This document shows, one piece after another, positions 1-8,592 of a stretch of 59,995 bases of DNA. A program made the position numbers and the translations under genes. The DNA comes from Rhodospirillales bacterium. GTDB lineage: Bacteria > Pseudomonadota > Alphaproteobacteria > Acetobacterales > Acetobacteraceae. The stretch covers positions 1-59,995 of the forward strand of contig CANFKS010000009.1 of assembly GCA_947447625.1 (NCBI GenBank), given 5' to 3'. Every line of letters starts with the position of its first letter. Position 1 is the stretch's first letter. The notes beneath the pieces are model-generated. The model did no database searches. It was given only the letters and a program-made list of their open reading frames with translations, and was not told the origin of the DNA.

Positions 1-66
1 CTTGCCCAGCCCGGATGGGCAACTTGCCCAGCCCGGATGGGCGGCTTGCCCAGCCCGGAGGGTGCC
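1..66. repeat. 22-bp tandem repeat, three copies
   Basis: Three consecutive 22-bp units begin with CTTGCCCAGCCCGGA. The first two differ only in their last two bases and the third diverges after GGA. The array may continue to the left of the window. It ends just before the candidate start codons of the M20 amidohydrolase, so it lies in that gene's leader. Confidence 0.85.
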
Positions 67-99
67 CGCATGATGCTGCGCAGCACAACGGAGCCTCCC

Positions 100-1299
100 A
101 TGTCCCTGCCGCCCCTCTCTCGGCCCAATGATCCGCAAGCCGCCATCCACGCCCTGACCGCCGAGATCGAGGCGGGGTTGATCGAGATCAGGCGGGATAT
201 CCATGCCCATCCCGAACTGGCGTTCGAGGAGGTTCGCACGGCAGGCGTGGTGGCGCGGGAGTTGGCGCGCCTCGGCATCGCGCATCAGACCGGGGTGGCC
301 AAAACCGGGGTGATCGGCATCATCCAGGGCGGGCGGCCGGGGCCGTGCCTCGCGATCCGGGCGGATATGGATGCGCTGCCGATCCATGAGCAGACCGGGT
401 TGGCGTGGGCCAGCACGGTCGATGGGCTGATGCACGCCTGTGGGCACGACATCCACACCACCACGTTGCTGGGCGTCGCGGCGGTGCTGAAGGCGATGGC
501 GCCGCAGATGGCGGGGTCAGTGAAGCTCGTTTTCCAGCCGGCCGAAGAGACGATCGGGGGCATGCAGGTGATGCTCGACGAGGGGTTGCTGGACAATCCG
601 CAGGTCGACATGGCGATCGGGTTCCACAACCGGCCGGACCTGGCGGCGGGGTTGTTCAGCTATGTGCGGGGGCCCGGCCTTGCGGCGGCGGATACGTTCG
701 AGGTGACGGTGCATGGCATTTCCGGCCATGCCGCGCATCCGCATGGCGCGGTCGATCCGATCGTGGCCGCGGCGAGTTTGATCACGCAGTTGCAGACGGT
801 GGTGTCGCGCGAGGTCAATCCGATGCATCCCGCGGTGGTGACGGTGGGGGCGATCAATGGCGGGATCGCGGCCAATATCATCCCGGACAGCGTGACGTTC
901 CGCGGCACGGTGCGCACGTTGCATGATGCGGCGCGGGATGCGGCGGAGGCCGGGATCAAGCGGCTTTGCGCGGGCGCCGAGGCGGGGATGCGGGTGCGTT
1001 GCGCGGTGACGTACCGGCGGGGCGTGCCGTCGCTGATCAATGACGACCGGGTGATCGATCCGACCATCGCGGCGGTGCGGGCGCAGCTGGGCGATGTGGT
1101 GCGCGAGGGGCAGCCGAGCATGGGGGCGGAGGATTTCGCGCTGCTGTCGCGCAAGGTGCCGTCGTTCCAGTTGGGTGTGGGATCGAGCGCGCCGGGGCGG
1201 AAGGATCGGCTGCATAATTCGGGCTATGCGCCGGATGAGGCCTGCATCGCGGCGGGGGTCGAGGCGTTGAGCCGGGCGGCGATGGAGATCCTGTCCTGA
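100..1299 (+). CDS. M20 family amidohydrolase (hippurate hydrolase-like)
   Basis: Predicted cytoplasmic metal-dependent amidohydrolase that cleaves N-acyl amino acids or similar amides. The sequence shows the M20 metal motifs: RADMDALP, HACGHD near residue 115, PAEET near residue 160, and GAEDF near the C-terminus. The inserted dimerisation domain is marked by GHAAHPHGAVDP. The length (about 399 aa) is normal for the family. I chose ATG 100 because GGAG lies six bases upstream and the conserved region starts soon after; ATG 70 (GGAGGG upstream) is a real alternative. The stop overlaps the next start by one base (TGATG), which implies translational coupling with the following reductase. The exact substrate cannot be told from sequence. 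Confidence 0.88.
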   Translation: MSLPPLSRPNDPQAAIHALTAEIEAGLIEIRRDIHAHPELAFEEVRTAGVVARELARLGIAHQTGVAKTGVIGIIQGGRPGPCLAIRADMDALPIHEQTGLAWASTVDGLMHACGHDIHTTTLLGVAAVLKAMAPQMAGSVKLVFQPAEETIGGMQVMLDEGLLDNPQVDMAIGFHNRPDLAAGLFSYVRGPGLAAADTFEVTVHGISGHAAHPHGAVDPIVAAASLITQLQTVVSREVNPMHPAVVTVGAINGGIAANIIPDSVTFRGTVRTLHDAARDAAEAGIKRLCAGAEAGMRVRCAVTYRRGVPSLINDDRVIDPTIAAVRAQLGDVVREGQPSMGAEDFALLSRKVPSFQLGVGSSAPGRKDRLHNSGYAPDEACIAAGVEALSRAAMEILS

Positions 1300-2219
1300 T
1301 GCGGGTTTGTGTCTATGGCGCGGGCGCCATTGGTGGGCATCTTGCGGCGCGGCTGGCGGGCAATGGGCATGAGGTGACGGTGATCGCCCGGGGCGCACAT
1401 CTGGCGGCGATGCGGGCGGGCGGGATCACGGTGCGCACGCCGTCTGAGACGCTGCATGCGGCGGTGCATGCCACGGATGATCCGCGCGAGGCGGGGGTGC
1501 AGGATGCGGTGCTGGTGACGGCGAAGGCGCCGGCGTTGCCGGGGATTGCGCCGTTGTTGGCGCCGTTGCTGGGGGCTGAGACGCCGGTTGCGTTCGTGAT
1601 GAACGGGATTCCGTGGTGGTATGGCCATGATCCCGATGGGATCGCGGGGCTGCTTGATCCGGCGCGGGCGTTGGGCGGCGTGGTCTATTCGGCCTGCACG
1701 GTGACGGAGCCTGGCCATATCCATGTCGATCATGCGCGCTCGCGGCTGGTGCTGGGGGAGCCGGATGGGTCCTTGTCGCCGCGCTTGGCAGCGTTGGCGG
1801 GGGCGCTGCGGTGCCCCAGCCTGAAAGTGGATGAGACGCCGGCGATCCGGGATTGGATCTGGACGAAGCTGTTGATGAACCTGGCGTCGGGGCCGCTTGC
1901 GGTGCTGACGCGGAGCGCGCCGAAGGACATTTATGTCGAGCCTGCGGCCTTCGAAGCGGGGCGGGCGGCGGCTTATGAGGGGGCGGCGATCGCGCGGGCG
2001 CTGGGCTGCACGGTGCAACTCGATATCGATGCGCAGATGACGGCGGGGCAGGCGATGACGCACAAGCCGTCGATCCTGCAGGACCTGATTGCCGGGCGGC
2101 CGATGGAGGTGGCGACGATCCTGGATGCGCCGCTGGCACTCGCGCGGCAGGCGGGGGTGGCGACGCCGGTGCTGGATATGATGGCGGCGCTGGTGCGGGT
2201 TCGGGTGCGCGGGAGGTAA
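1299..2219 (+). CDS. ketopantoate reductase family protein (PanE/ApbA-like)
   Basis: Cytoplasmic NADPH-dependent 2-keto acid reductase; the founding member reduces 2-dehydropantoate to pantoate for coenzyme A synthesis. The N-terminus has the Rossmann motif GAGAIGG followed by HEVTVIARG. The C-terminal domain has the family lysine in WTKLLMN and the KPSILQDLIAGRPMEV segment. It is 306 aa, the usual length. The start overlaps the amidohydrolase stop (TGATG). Because it is coupled to an amidohydrolase rather than to panB or panC, it may act on another keto acid; I leave the symbol blank. A MITE-like repeat begins directly after its stop. Confidence 0.85.
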   Translation: MRVCVYGAGAIGGHLAARLAGNGHEVTVIARGAHLAAMRAGGITVRTPSETLHAAVHATDDPREAGVQDAVLVTAKAPALPGIAPLLAPLLGAETPVAFVMNGIPWWYGHDPDGIAGLLDPARALGGVVYSACTVTEPGHIHVDHARSRLVLGEPDGSLSPRLAALAGALRCPSLKVDETPAIRDWIWTKLLMNLASGPLAVLTRSAPKDIYVEPAAFEAGRAAAYEGAAIARALGCTVQLDIDAQMTAGQAMTHKPSILQDLIAGRPMEVATILDAPLALARQAGVATPVLDMMAALVRVRVRGR

Positions 2220-2392
2220 GGAAGGAAGGGCTTCTTTTTTGAAAAAAAGAAGCAAAAAACTTTTATCCGTTTGCGGGAGAGGGGCGGAGCCGGTGGTGTT
2301 GGCTTCGCCCCTTTCCATCTAAAGACGCTTATCGGGGGAAGTTTTTTTGCTTCTTTTTTTTCAAAAAAAGAAGCGCTTCCTTCGCTGCCGCG
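2220..2392. repeat. MITE-like element, locus A (two inverted hairpin arms)
   Basis: Left arm 2221-2270 and right arm about 2335-2390 are inverted copies of each other. Each arm is itself a hairpin: GCTTC plus a T run, a centre, an A run plus GAAGC, followed by AAAAAACTTTT. The middle contains a weaker inverted pair, GGGGCGGAGCC and GGCTTCGCCCC. It lies between the 3' ends of the panE-like gene and the convergent DUF805 gene. The hairpin arms could terminate transcription in both directions. No ORF of its own is credible. Confidence 0.85.
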
Positions 2393-2423
2393 TGATGCCT
2401 TCTGTCAAGCGGATGCACCCACC

Positions 2424-2903
2424 CTAAATAACGGCTCCGTTTTCGCTGCCAAACCGGTTTTGGCCCCGTGTGCCGCGCGAGCAGAACCAGACCAGCACGA
2501 GGATCACGCCGACGAGGGGGACGAGTTCCATCAGCAGCCACCAGCCGGAGCGGTCGGTGTCGTGCAGGCGGCGGACCGAGACGGCGAGGGTGGGCAGCAG
2601 GGTGCCGAGGGTGAAGATCCCGTAGAGCACGCCGCTGAGGCCGTCGCTGTCGGCGATGCTGGCCAGGATGAGGATGGCGATGTGGCCGAGGGCGATGAAG
2701 AGGATGAACCACCAGTATTCGGCTCTGGGCGCGCGGCCCTGGAAGGTGGCGTATTTGGAGAAGCACATGGCAATGGAGCTGCCGAAGGTGCGGGTGATGC
2801 CGTCACCGTCGCCGCCCTGGGGGGCGCCGCAATGCGGGCAGAGGGGTGCGGTGCTGTGCAGCGTGCCGCCGCAGGCCCGGCAGAAAACCATGTTGCCGCT
2901 CAT
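2424..2903 (-). CDS. DUF805 membrane protein with N-terminal zinc ribbon
   Basis: The protein has 159 aa. Residues 1-30 form a zinc ribbon with two CxxC pairs (CRAC, CPHC). The rest matches the DUF805 pattern: FQGRAPRAEYWWF, several hydrophobic helices, and VRRLHDTDRSGWWLL. DUF805 proteins are small inner-membrane proteins of unknown function. It sits downstream of two other small membrane protein genes on the same strand (2976-3813), one of which also has zinc ribbons. This suggests a functional set, which is inference only. Confidence 0.88.
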   Translation of the reverse strand: MSGNMVFCRACGGTLHSTAPLCPHCGAPQGGDGDGITRTFGSSIAMCFSKYATFQGRAPRAEYWWFILFIALGHIAILILASIADSDGLSGVLYGIFTLGTLLPTLAVSVRRLHDTDRSGWWLLMELVPLVGVILVLVWFCSRGTRGQNRFGSENGAVI

Positions 2904-2975
2904 TTGAACCCTTTCGAGTGTGATCGGCGGAGGCGAAATTGCCCGGAGCCGTGGATCACACGATCAGACGCGGTG

Positions 2976-3452
2976 CTAGCCGTATTTGCGGGCGAACCCG
3001 GTGTCGGACATGCACAGATAGGCGATACCTTCGATGAAGCCGATGATCGCTGGGAGGAATGTCCAGCAGAGCACGAGGTAGATGATGCCCTGGAAGGGGC
3101 GGGCGAGATAGAATTTGTGGATGCCGAAGCCGCCGAGGAAGATGGCGAGCAGGGCAGCGGCGATGCGGGATTTTTCGCCAGCGCTGCCTTGAGGGGATTG
3201 GGGGGCGCCGCAGCCGGGACAGGTTCGCGCCTGGATGTTGATGGCGCGGCCGCAGGCCCGGCAGAACGCGTCATGGCCGGGGCGGTGATTGATGGGTGCG
3301 AGGGGGGCGGTGCTGGCCAGGGCGGTGGGGGCGGTGCTGGCGCCGCAGGCCGCGCAGAAGCGGGCGCCTTCGGCCAGCTTCTGGCCGCAGGCGGGGCAGA
3401 ATGCGCCGGATTGGGGCGGGGTGGGGGGGATGGGTGGGGCGTTTTCAGACAT
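2976..3452 (-). CDS. TM2 domain protein with zinc ribbons
   Basis: The start is ATG at 3452 (MSENAPP), which overlaps the upstream stop by 8 bases. The N-terminal half has two zinc-ribbon modules (CPACG with CAACG; CRACG with CPGCG). The C-terminal half is a TM2 domain with two membrane helices, the motif GGFGIHKFYLARPFQGI and a final GFARKYG. 158 aa. TM2 proteins are membrane proteins without a firmly assigned bacterial role; the zinc ribbons would lie in the cytoplasm. An in-frame start at 3503 would add 17 residues that look unlike coding sequence. Confidence 0.85.
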   Translation of the reverse strand: MSENAPPIPPTPPQSGAFCPACGQKLAEGARFCAACGASTAPTALASTAPLAPINHRPGHDAFCRACGRAINIQARTCPGCGAPQSPQGSAGEKSRIAAALLAIFLGGFGIHKFYLARPFQGIIYLVLCWTFLPAIIGFIEGIAYLCMSDTGFARKYG

Positions 3453-3813
3453 CGAGGCCGAATCCACGGGGGCGGAACCACCAGAGCACATCGCCCAGCG
3501 CACGCACGAAACGGGAGATGGAGAGCCAGATCATGCTTTGCGCGATCATGGCGAAGAGGAGCCACCACAGCAGCATCCAAACGGCGACCATGACGAGGGC
3601 GAAGATCAGCAGCGGGCGTTCGGCGGGCGAGAGTTTGCCGAAGCGCAGCAGCACCAGGTTGCCCAGCGTGATGAGCAGTCCAAGGAAACTGACGGGCAGG
3701 AAGGGGACGCAGCACAGCAGGACACCGAACAGCACGGCGCGGTCATGCTCGGCGGCCCATTCGCGCCAGCGCAGCAGCAGCAGCCGGACCTCTCGTTCAA
3801 GGACGCTTTGCAT
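3445..3813 (-). CDS. small integral membrane protein, unknown function
   Basis: 122 aa with an amphipathic N-terminus (RLLLLRWREWAAEHDRA) and about three hydrophobic helices, ending WWFRPRGFGLDV. It matches no family that I recognise with certainty. It is the first gene of a three-gene minus-strand group; its last codons overlap the start of the TM2/zinc-ribbon gene by 8 bases (ATGTCTGA), which supports co-translation and its reality as a gene. Confidence 0.7.
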   Translation of the reverse strand: MQSVLEREVRLLLLRWREWAAEHDRAVLFGVLLCCVPFLPVSFLGLLITLGNLVLLRFGKLSPAERPLLIFALVMVAVWMLLWWLLFAMIAQSMIWLSISRFVRALGDVLWWFRPRGFGLDV

Positions 3814-3888
3814 GACACCTCATCCCAATCATCCTACAGGCTTGTTCCGGCGCGGTAAATGCACGGAAATATGAGGGTGTTGCGTCAC

Positions 3889-5394
3889 TCATCCGATGGG
3901 GGCGTTGGACATCGGGCGCAGGCGGAGCGTGGGGCGGAGGTGGCGGAAGGGCAGGGTGGCGGGGTCGACCGGGACGGGGCCGGGGGCGGTGGCGAGGATG
4001 ACGCGCTCGGCGATGGGGCCGAAATCGGCGCGGAAATGCACAACGCTTTTGAGCACGAGGATTTTGCAGGCGGCCGGGGTGACGCCGATATGGGTGAAGA
4101 GGGCCTGGTCGAGGGCCTGCATCTTGGAGGTGACGACGATGACGCGCACGCCGGGGGCGACGCGGATGAGGGCGGTGGGGCCGAGATTGATGGGGTTGCC
4201 CAGCGCCATGGGGCCGGTGCCGGTGAAGATGCCGTCGGAGAGGCGTTCGATGGTGGCGCTGACCTGGATCGGCGTGTTGTCGGATTTGCCGCCGAGGCTG
4301 AGTTCGATGGTGGCGCCGGGGCCGGCGGCATGGCAGGCGGCGGCACTTTCGGCGTCGTTGATCATGCCGAGGACAGCGCCTTCGGCGTTTTGCGCGATGA
4401 GTTCGCCGAGGATGGCGGTGGTGTCGCCATGGCCGCCGCCGCCGGGATTGTCCTGGCCGTCGGCGATGACGACGGGGCGGTTCGCGGCTTGGGCGATTGC
4501 GATGGCCTGGGCGACGGCTTCGGCGGCCGGGGTGGCCTCGATGCGGAAGGTGGCTTCGTGGGCGTTGATCCAGGCCAGCAGCGCCTCGGCGGCGGCATCG
4601 GCTTCGGTCTGCGTGGCGGCGTAGGCGGCGATGGCGGCGCCGCAGTCAGGGAAGTCGGCGTAGGGGAAGCCGAAGCAGAAGGCGAGTTCGGCCGCGTGGT
4701 GCTGTGCTGCGAGGTCGGCGCGGGCGTTCATCGCCGGGACCATGGGGGCCACGAGGGTGCATTGCGCGGGAACCGGAATGAAGAAGTCGACCTGGCGGAA
4801 GGCGCGGGCCCAGGGCGCGGGGCGGGCGATGCGCTCGATCAGCAGGCGCATGGCCTGGCCGCCGGCGAAGGGCATGTCGACATGGGGGTAGGTGCGAAAC
4901 GGAACGAGCGCATCGACCCGCTCGGTCATCGCCGCCGTGAGGTTGCAATGCGGATCGAGGCTGATGGTGAGCGGCAAGGCCGGGGCGATGGCGCGGATGC
5001 GGCGGAGGAGTTCGCCTTCGCCGTCGGGGAAACTGTCGACGACCATGGCGCCGTGAAGGTCGAGATAGAGCCCGTCGATCGGGCCGGCATCGAGGGCGGC
5101 GGAGAGGTCGGCGCAGATCATGGCGGCGATGCGCTCGAAGGCTTCGTCCTGCACGGGGCTGGCGGGGGAGGCGGTGGCCCAGGTGAGGGGGATGAGGGTG
5201 GCGCCGGCACGTGTCGCGGCGGCGATGGCGCCGGCGATGGGCCACGACGTGGTGCTGAGCGCGGGAATAAGGGCGGGGCCGCGGGCGAGGGCGGGGGATT
5301 CGCCGGCGGCGAGGAAGTCGGCATAGGTGGTGGGCAGGGGGGCGAAGGAGTGGCTTTCGTGAAGGAAGCCGCCGATGGCAATGCGCAGCGTCAT
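3889..5394 (-). CDS. M81 family metallopeptidase (MlrC-like)
   Basis: 501 aa starting MTLRIAIGGFLHESHSF. Conserved M81 segments visible are GGFLHESHSF, YLDLHGAMV, ISLDPHCNLT, PFRTYPHVDM and ADGQDNPGGGGHGDTT, with His/Asp residues able to bind zinc. The family includes MlrC, which acts last in microcystin breakdown, but most members work on unknown small peptides or amides. I chose ATG 5394; an upstream extension to 5559 has no similarity and overlaps the DUF429-like gene. Its neighbours on the same strand are the DUF429-like gene and a small charged protein. Confidence 0.88.
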   Translation of the reverse strand: MTLRIAIGGFLHESHSFAPLPTTYADFLAAGESPALARGPALIPALSTTSWPIAGAIAAATRAGATLIPLTWATASPASPVQDEAFERIAAMICADLSAALDAGPIDGLYLDLHGAMVVDSFPDGEGELLRRIRAIAPALPLTISLDPHCNLTAAMTERVDALVPFRTYPHVDMPFAGGQAMRLLIERIARPAPWARAFRQVDFFIPVPAQCTLVAPMVPAMNARADLAAQHHAAELAFCFGFPYADFPDCGAAIAAYAATQTEADAAAEALLAWINAHEATFRIEATPAAEAVAQAIAIAQAANRPVVIADGQDNPGGGGHGDTTAILGELIAQNAEGAVLGMINDAESAAACHAAGPGATIELSLGGKSDNTPIQVSATIERLSDGIFTGTGPMALGNPINLGPTALIRVAPGVRVIVVTSKMQALDQALFTHIGVTPAACKILVLKSVVHFRADFGPIAERVILATAPGPVPVDPATLPFRHLRPTLRLRPMSNAPIG

Positions 5395-5440
5395 GATGGA
5401 GGCTCCTGTGATCGGACGGGATGCTGGCGTGACTTTGGCT

Positions 5441-6388
5441 TCATGACAACCGGTGCGGCAGGTGGGTCTGGCCGAGGACCCAGCCTTCCCAGGTGGTGAG
5501 CCAGGGGTCGGGCGGCGCGGTGCCGGGGCGGTGGCCGGCGAGGACGTTGAGCACGCCAAGGACGCCGATCAGCGAATCGAAGCGGTCTTCGCCGGCCGGG
5601 TCGGCGCCGAAGCCGTCGGCGAGGGCGGCCTGGAGGGCGGGGGCGGGTTCGGCCGCGAGGCGGGCGAGCGCGGCATTCAGTGCGGGGGCGAGGGCGATGC
5701 GGTCGGCTTGGCGGCGTTTGCTGCCGGCCATGCGCAGGCCGAGATGGCGCATGGCTTCGGCGGGGTAGGTTTCGGCGACGACGATCGGGTGGCGGGCGGT
5801 CAGGGCGGCGAAATCCCCCGCGCAGTCCGGGGCAAAGGGCCAGATCGCCAGATCGAGGCCGCTGTGGAGGGCGGGGATCAGCCAGTCGCGCCAGGCGGAG
5901 ATGGCGGCCTTGCCGGTCTGGTTGGCGCCGAGGGTCCAGAACAGAGGCGCGCCGGCGGGGCGGATGGCGGTGGCGCGGTCACACAGGCGGGAGAGGCTGG
6001 AGGGGCCGTCGAGGCCGAGGGCTGCGGCGTGGGCGGCGCGGGTCATGCCTTTGAGGCCGCGTGCGGGGTAGAAGGGGCGGGCGGGGGCGATGGTGTCGAG
6101 GGTTGCGTTGACGGAAAAGAAGGTGGGGTGGTGGCGGAGCGATTTCAGGAAGGCGGGGAAATCGCCTTCGATGGCGTGGCTTTGGATGTAGCCGCGGGGC
6201 AGGCCGAGCGGGAGGTCGACGCCGAGGGCGACCGGGCCGCGGGCCTCGGCGCGCAGGCGCGCCATCCAGGTGGCGATATCGCCGACCGGTTCGGGGGCCG
6301 TGATTTCCCAGGCGGTGTTGCGCCGTTTAGCGCGGGTTTGCCAGCGCTTGCGGGCATCCAGGCTCCAATCGGCATGGACCGCGAGCAT
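5441..6388 (-). CDS. DUF429-like (predicted RNase H-fold) protein
   Basis: 315 aa. It starts with a strand ending in Asp (VHADWSLDARKRW), has GVDLPLGLP after residue 55, VVAETYPAEAMRHLG in the second half, and an acidic helix EDRFDSLIGVLGVL near the end. This is the layout of DUF429 proteins, which are predicted to have an RNase H-like fold with a few acidic residues. The biochemical role is unknown. It lies 17 bp after the small protein at 6405-6614 and 46 bp before the M81 peptidase, so the three probably form one transcript. Confidence 0.65.
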   Translation of the reverse strand: MLAVHADWSLDARKRWQTRAKRRNTAWEITAPEPVGDIATWMARLRAEARGPVALGVDLPLGLPRGYIQSHAIEGDFPAFLKSLRHHPTFFSVNATLDTIAPARPFYPARGLKGMTRAAHAAALGLDGPSSLSRLCDRATAIRPAGAPLFWTLGANQTGKAAISAWRDWLIPALHSGLDLAIWPFAPDCAGDFAALTARHPIVVAETYPAEAMRHLGLRMAGSKRRQADRIALAPALNAALARLAAEPAPALQAALADGFGADPAGEDRFDSLIGVLGVLNVLAGHRPGTAPPDPWLTTWEGWVLGQTHLPHRLS

Positions 6389-6404
6389 GGGGGATTTGGG
6401 CCGC

Positions 6405-6614
6405 TCAGAGCGGCTTTTGTGCTTTTTCGATGAGGCGGGCGAAGAAGCCGGGCTTTTTCGGCGGCGGCGGCGGCTTGGCGGCCTCTTCGCGGGCGCGCTC
6501 CTCCTGGATGCGCTCGCGCTCCTTCTGGGCGAGCCATTTGTCGAGCGTAACGCCGGCTTTGGCGGCGCGTTTGGCTTCGTAGGCGCGCTGCCCGTCGGTC
6601 ATGGATTTGGTCAT
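6405..6614 (-). CDS. small charged hypothetical protein
   Basis: 69 aa. A charged helical region (KERERIQEERAREEAAK) is followed by a PPPPPKKP linker and a short amphipathic end, FFARLIEKAQKPL. No enzyme motif. ATG 6614 is chosen; ATG 6602 (MTDGQ) is equally possible. It is the first gene of a minus-strand group with the DUF429-like and M81 genes and is divergent from the membrane protein gene at 6759. Confidence 0.6.
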   Translation of the reverse strand: MTKSMTDGQRAYEAKRAAKAGVTLDKWLAQKERERIQEERAREEAAKPPPPPKKPGFFARLIEKAQKPL

Positions 6615-6758
6615 GCTGTCCTCGCTGCCGCGGCTGATGTTCGTGGCCCGGGTGTTTTTGACAGCGGCGCCACATGGCATCAAGCCCGCATTCGGTTCAT
6701 AACGGATTCGGCGGCATCGGGCGCGCCGATATCCATTGAAGCGGGGCAGAAGGGGACG

Positions 6759-7400
6759 ATGGGCACTCTGGATGTGATGACGGCGCTGCTGGTGCGCCTG
6801 CTCGGCGTTGATCCGCTGATTGTGCCGGTGCCGATCCTGTTGCTGGGGTTCACCATCACGGTGCTGTGGGCGACGGCGCTGGTGTGGTTCGCCTGGACGC
6901 TGTTGCGAGTGGTGTTCAGCGGGGCGGCCGAGTCGCTTGAGGTTGTGCGTCAGAAGCAGCGCGTGGTGATTGCGCGGGGGCTGACCAGGCATGATTTCGA
7001 GCAGGTGCGCAAAGGGGTGCGGGCGTGGCGGCTGCTGGTGGTGCGCCATGGCAGCGACGATTATTTGCGCATGATGGCCGGCGCGGCCGATCGCCATGCC
7101 GGGCGGATGCGTCACGAGGTGATCACCATGTCTCTCGGGTTGTCGGCTTCCGGCGACGTGACGCTGTCATGGGCCCTGCCGGTGCATCGGCGGATGGGCA
7201 CGCAGTTCCGCTGCTTCATCGAACTGCGCCCGGGTGAGGACGGGGGGGACATGCTGAGCGGGATGCTGCGGCATTACGACGAGATCGAGGTGTTGCCGGC
7301 CGTGGTGGCGAACCCGACGCGGGTCTATTTTCTGCTCAAGCGTTTCCGTACGATAACCGCGGGGGAGGGCATGAAGCATAATTTCGTGCTGCCCGAATAG
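6759..7400 (+). CDS. membrane-anchored hypothetical protein
   Basis: 213 aa. The N-terminus has two hydrophobic segments (PLIVPVPILLLGFTITVLWATALVWFAW), then a helical stretch (ESLEVVRQKQRVVIARGLT) and a roughly 120-residue soluble domain with alternating strands. I do not recognise the family. ATG 6759 is preceded by AGAAGGGG at a good distance; upstream in-frame codons are not coding-like. The gene ends 2 bp before the heptosyltransferase-like gene, so the two are likely co-transcribed. Confidence 0.65.
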   Translation: MGTLDVMTALLVRLLGVDPLIVPVPILLLGFTITVLWATALVWFAWTLLRVVFSGAAESLEVVRQKQRVVIARGLTRHDFEQVRKGVRAWRLLVVRHGSDDYLRMMAGAADRHAGRMRHEVITMSLGLSASGDVTLSWALPVHRRMGTQFRCFIELRPGEDGGDMLSGMLRHYDEIEVLPAVVANPTRVYFLLKRFRTITAGEGMKHNFVLPE

Positions 7401-7402
7401 GC

Positions 7403-8260
7403 ATGGGCACGGCTATCCTGAACGGTTTCGGGCGGACGCTGGGCGACAGCGTGATCGGCTTGCAGGCGTTGTGTGCGGCGCAGGCGCTGGGCGCGATCGG
7501 GGCTGTGCCGGTGTTGTTCCGCCTGCCCGGATTGTCGCCGGTGATCCAGCAGCTTTACGGGGTTGCGGACTTCGCGCGGGTTGATGTTTTGCCGTGGGCG
7601 GAGGCGACGCCGGAGCGGGATTTCGCCGGGGCGGCGGGGTTCGGGCGGGTGATCGATATGCGGGATTTCGCGTTCGATCCGGCGTTTCGCGGCGTGGCGA
7701 TGATCGATTATTTCCTCGGCCGACTGGGCGTGGTGCCGGGCGATGTGCCGGGCGGAATGCGGCGCAATGCGTGGCTGCGCGGGCGCGTGGGCGTGCCGGA
7801 CGGGGGCGGCTATGTGCTGGTCTGTCCCAAAACGGCCTCGGCGATGCGGAGTATGCCGGATGCGGTGCATGAGCATGTCATGCGTTGGCTCGGGCGGTGG
7901 ACGGGATGTGCGGTGCTCACTCAGGCGGTGTTGCCGCAGGCGGGGGGGCTCGCCGCATTATGCGCGCTGGTGGCGGGGGCGCGGTGTATCGTGAGTGCGG
8001 ATACCGCGATGGTGCATCTCGCCGATGCGTTCGATGTGCCGTGCCTGGCGTTTTTCACGACGCACCGGCCGGAATGGCGGGTGCGGGACTATCCGCGGTG
8101 CCGGGCGGTGGATCTGGCGCCGGCGGGGTTGCCGGCGGCGCTGGAGTTCGTGCGCGGGCCCGAGGATGTGGCGGCGTGCGAGGCGGCCTGGTTTGCCCGT
8201 GGCGCTGATCTCGGGTGGCTCGATGCGGTGCTCGACGATTTTTGGAAGGATGCGCGATGA
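7403..8260 (+). CDS. glycosyltransferase family 9-like (heptosyltransferase-like) protein
   Basis: 285 aa. The N-terminus MGTAILNGFGRTLGDSVIG resembles the acceptor-side start of GT9 proteins. The second half has the GT9 signature SADTAMVHLADAFDVPCLAFF, followed by HRPEWRVRDYP. GT9 enzymes transfer ADP-heptose to lipopolysaccharide core, but many distant members have other sugars or lost activity; the first domain is short here. It lies 2 bp after a membrane protein gene and overlaps the DUF1491 gene by ATGA. Confidence 0.7.
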   Translation: MGTAILNGFGRTLGDSVIGLQALCAAQALGAIGAVPVLFRLPGLSPVIQQLYGVADFARVDVLPWAEATPERDFAGAAGFGRVIDMRDFAFDPAFRGVAMIDYFLGRLGVVPGDVPGGMRRNAWLRGRVGVPDGGGYVLVCPKTASAMRSMPDAVHEHVMRWLGRWTGCAVLTQAVLPQAGGLAALCALVAGARCIVSADTAMVHLADAFDVPCLAFFTTHRPEWRVRDYPRCRAVDLAPAGLPAALEFVRGPEDVAACEAAWFARGADLGWLDAVLDDFWKDAR

Positions 8261-8592
8261 GTGAGCCTCGGATCAAGGCCGGGATATGGGTGTCGATGGC
8301 GCTGCGGATGGGCAATGCGGACGGGCGCTATGGGGCGGTGCTGCGCAAGGGGGATGCGGATGCGGGCGGGGTCATTGTGGTGTTGCGCGGGCGGGATGGG
8401 GTGAGTGTGTTGAGCCAGGTGCGCACGGCGTCAGGCGAGGCGGGATGGATGCGCAGCACCGGGGCGGGGTTGGTCGGGCAGGATGTGGCCGATGCGTATA
8501 TCGAGCGGCGGCTGAAGTCGGATCCGGATTTGTGGGTAATCGAGTTCGAGAGCCCGGACATGTTGCCGCCGTTTGAGGCGACGATCGTTTAG
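8257..8592 (+). CDS. DUF1491 family protein
   Basis: 111 aa, start ATG 8257 overlapping the previous stop (ATGA). It has the DUF1491 pattern: RIKAGIWVSMALRM, RKGDADAGGVIVVL, WMRSTG, and the ending DADAYIERRLKSDPDLWVIEFE in slightly altered form. The family is restricted mainly to alphaproteobacteria and has no known function. The stop overlaps that of the convergent acetyltransferase gene by a few bases. Confidence 0.88.
   Translation: MSEPRIKAGIWVSMALRMGNADGRYGAVLRKGDADAGGVIVVLRGRDGVSVLSQVRTASGEAGWMRSTGAGLVGQDVADAYIERRLKSDPDLWVIEFESPDMLPPFEATIV

Noticed and set aside
2271-3593. 440-codon plus-strand frame over the DUF805/TM2 cluster
   Set aside because: Composition is Gly/Ala/Glu-rich antisense; the minus-strand genes have clear domains.
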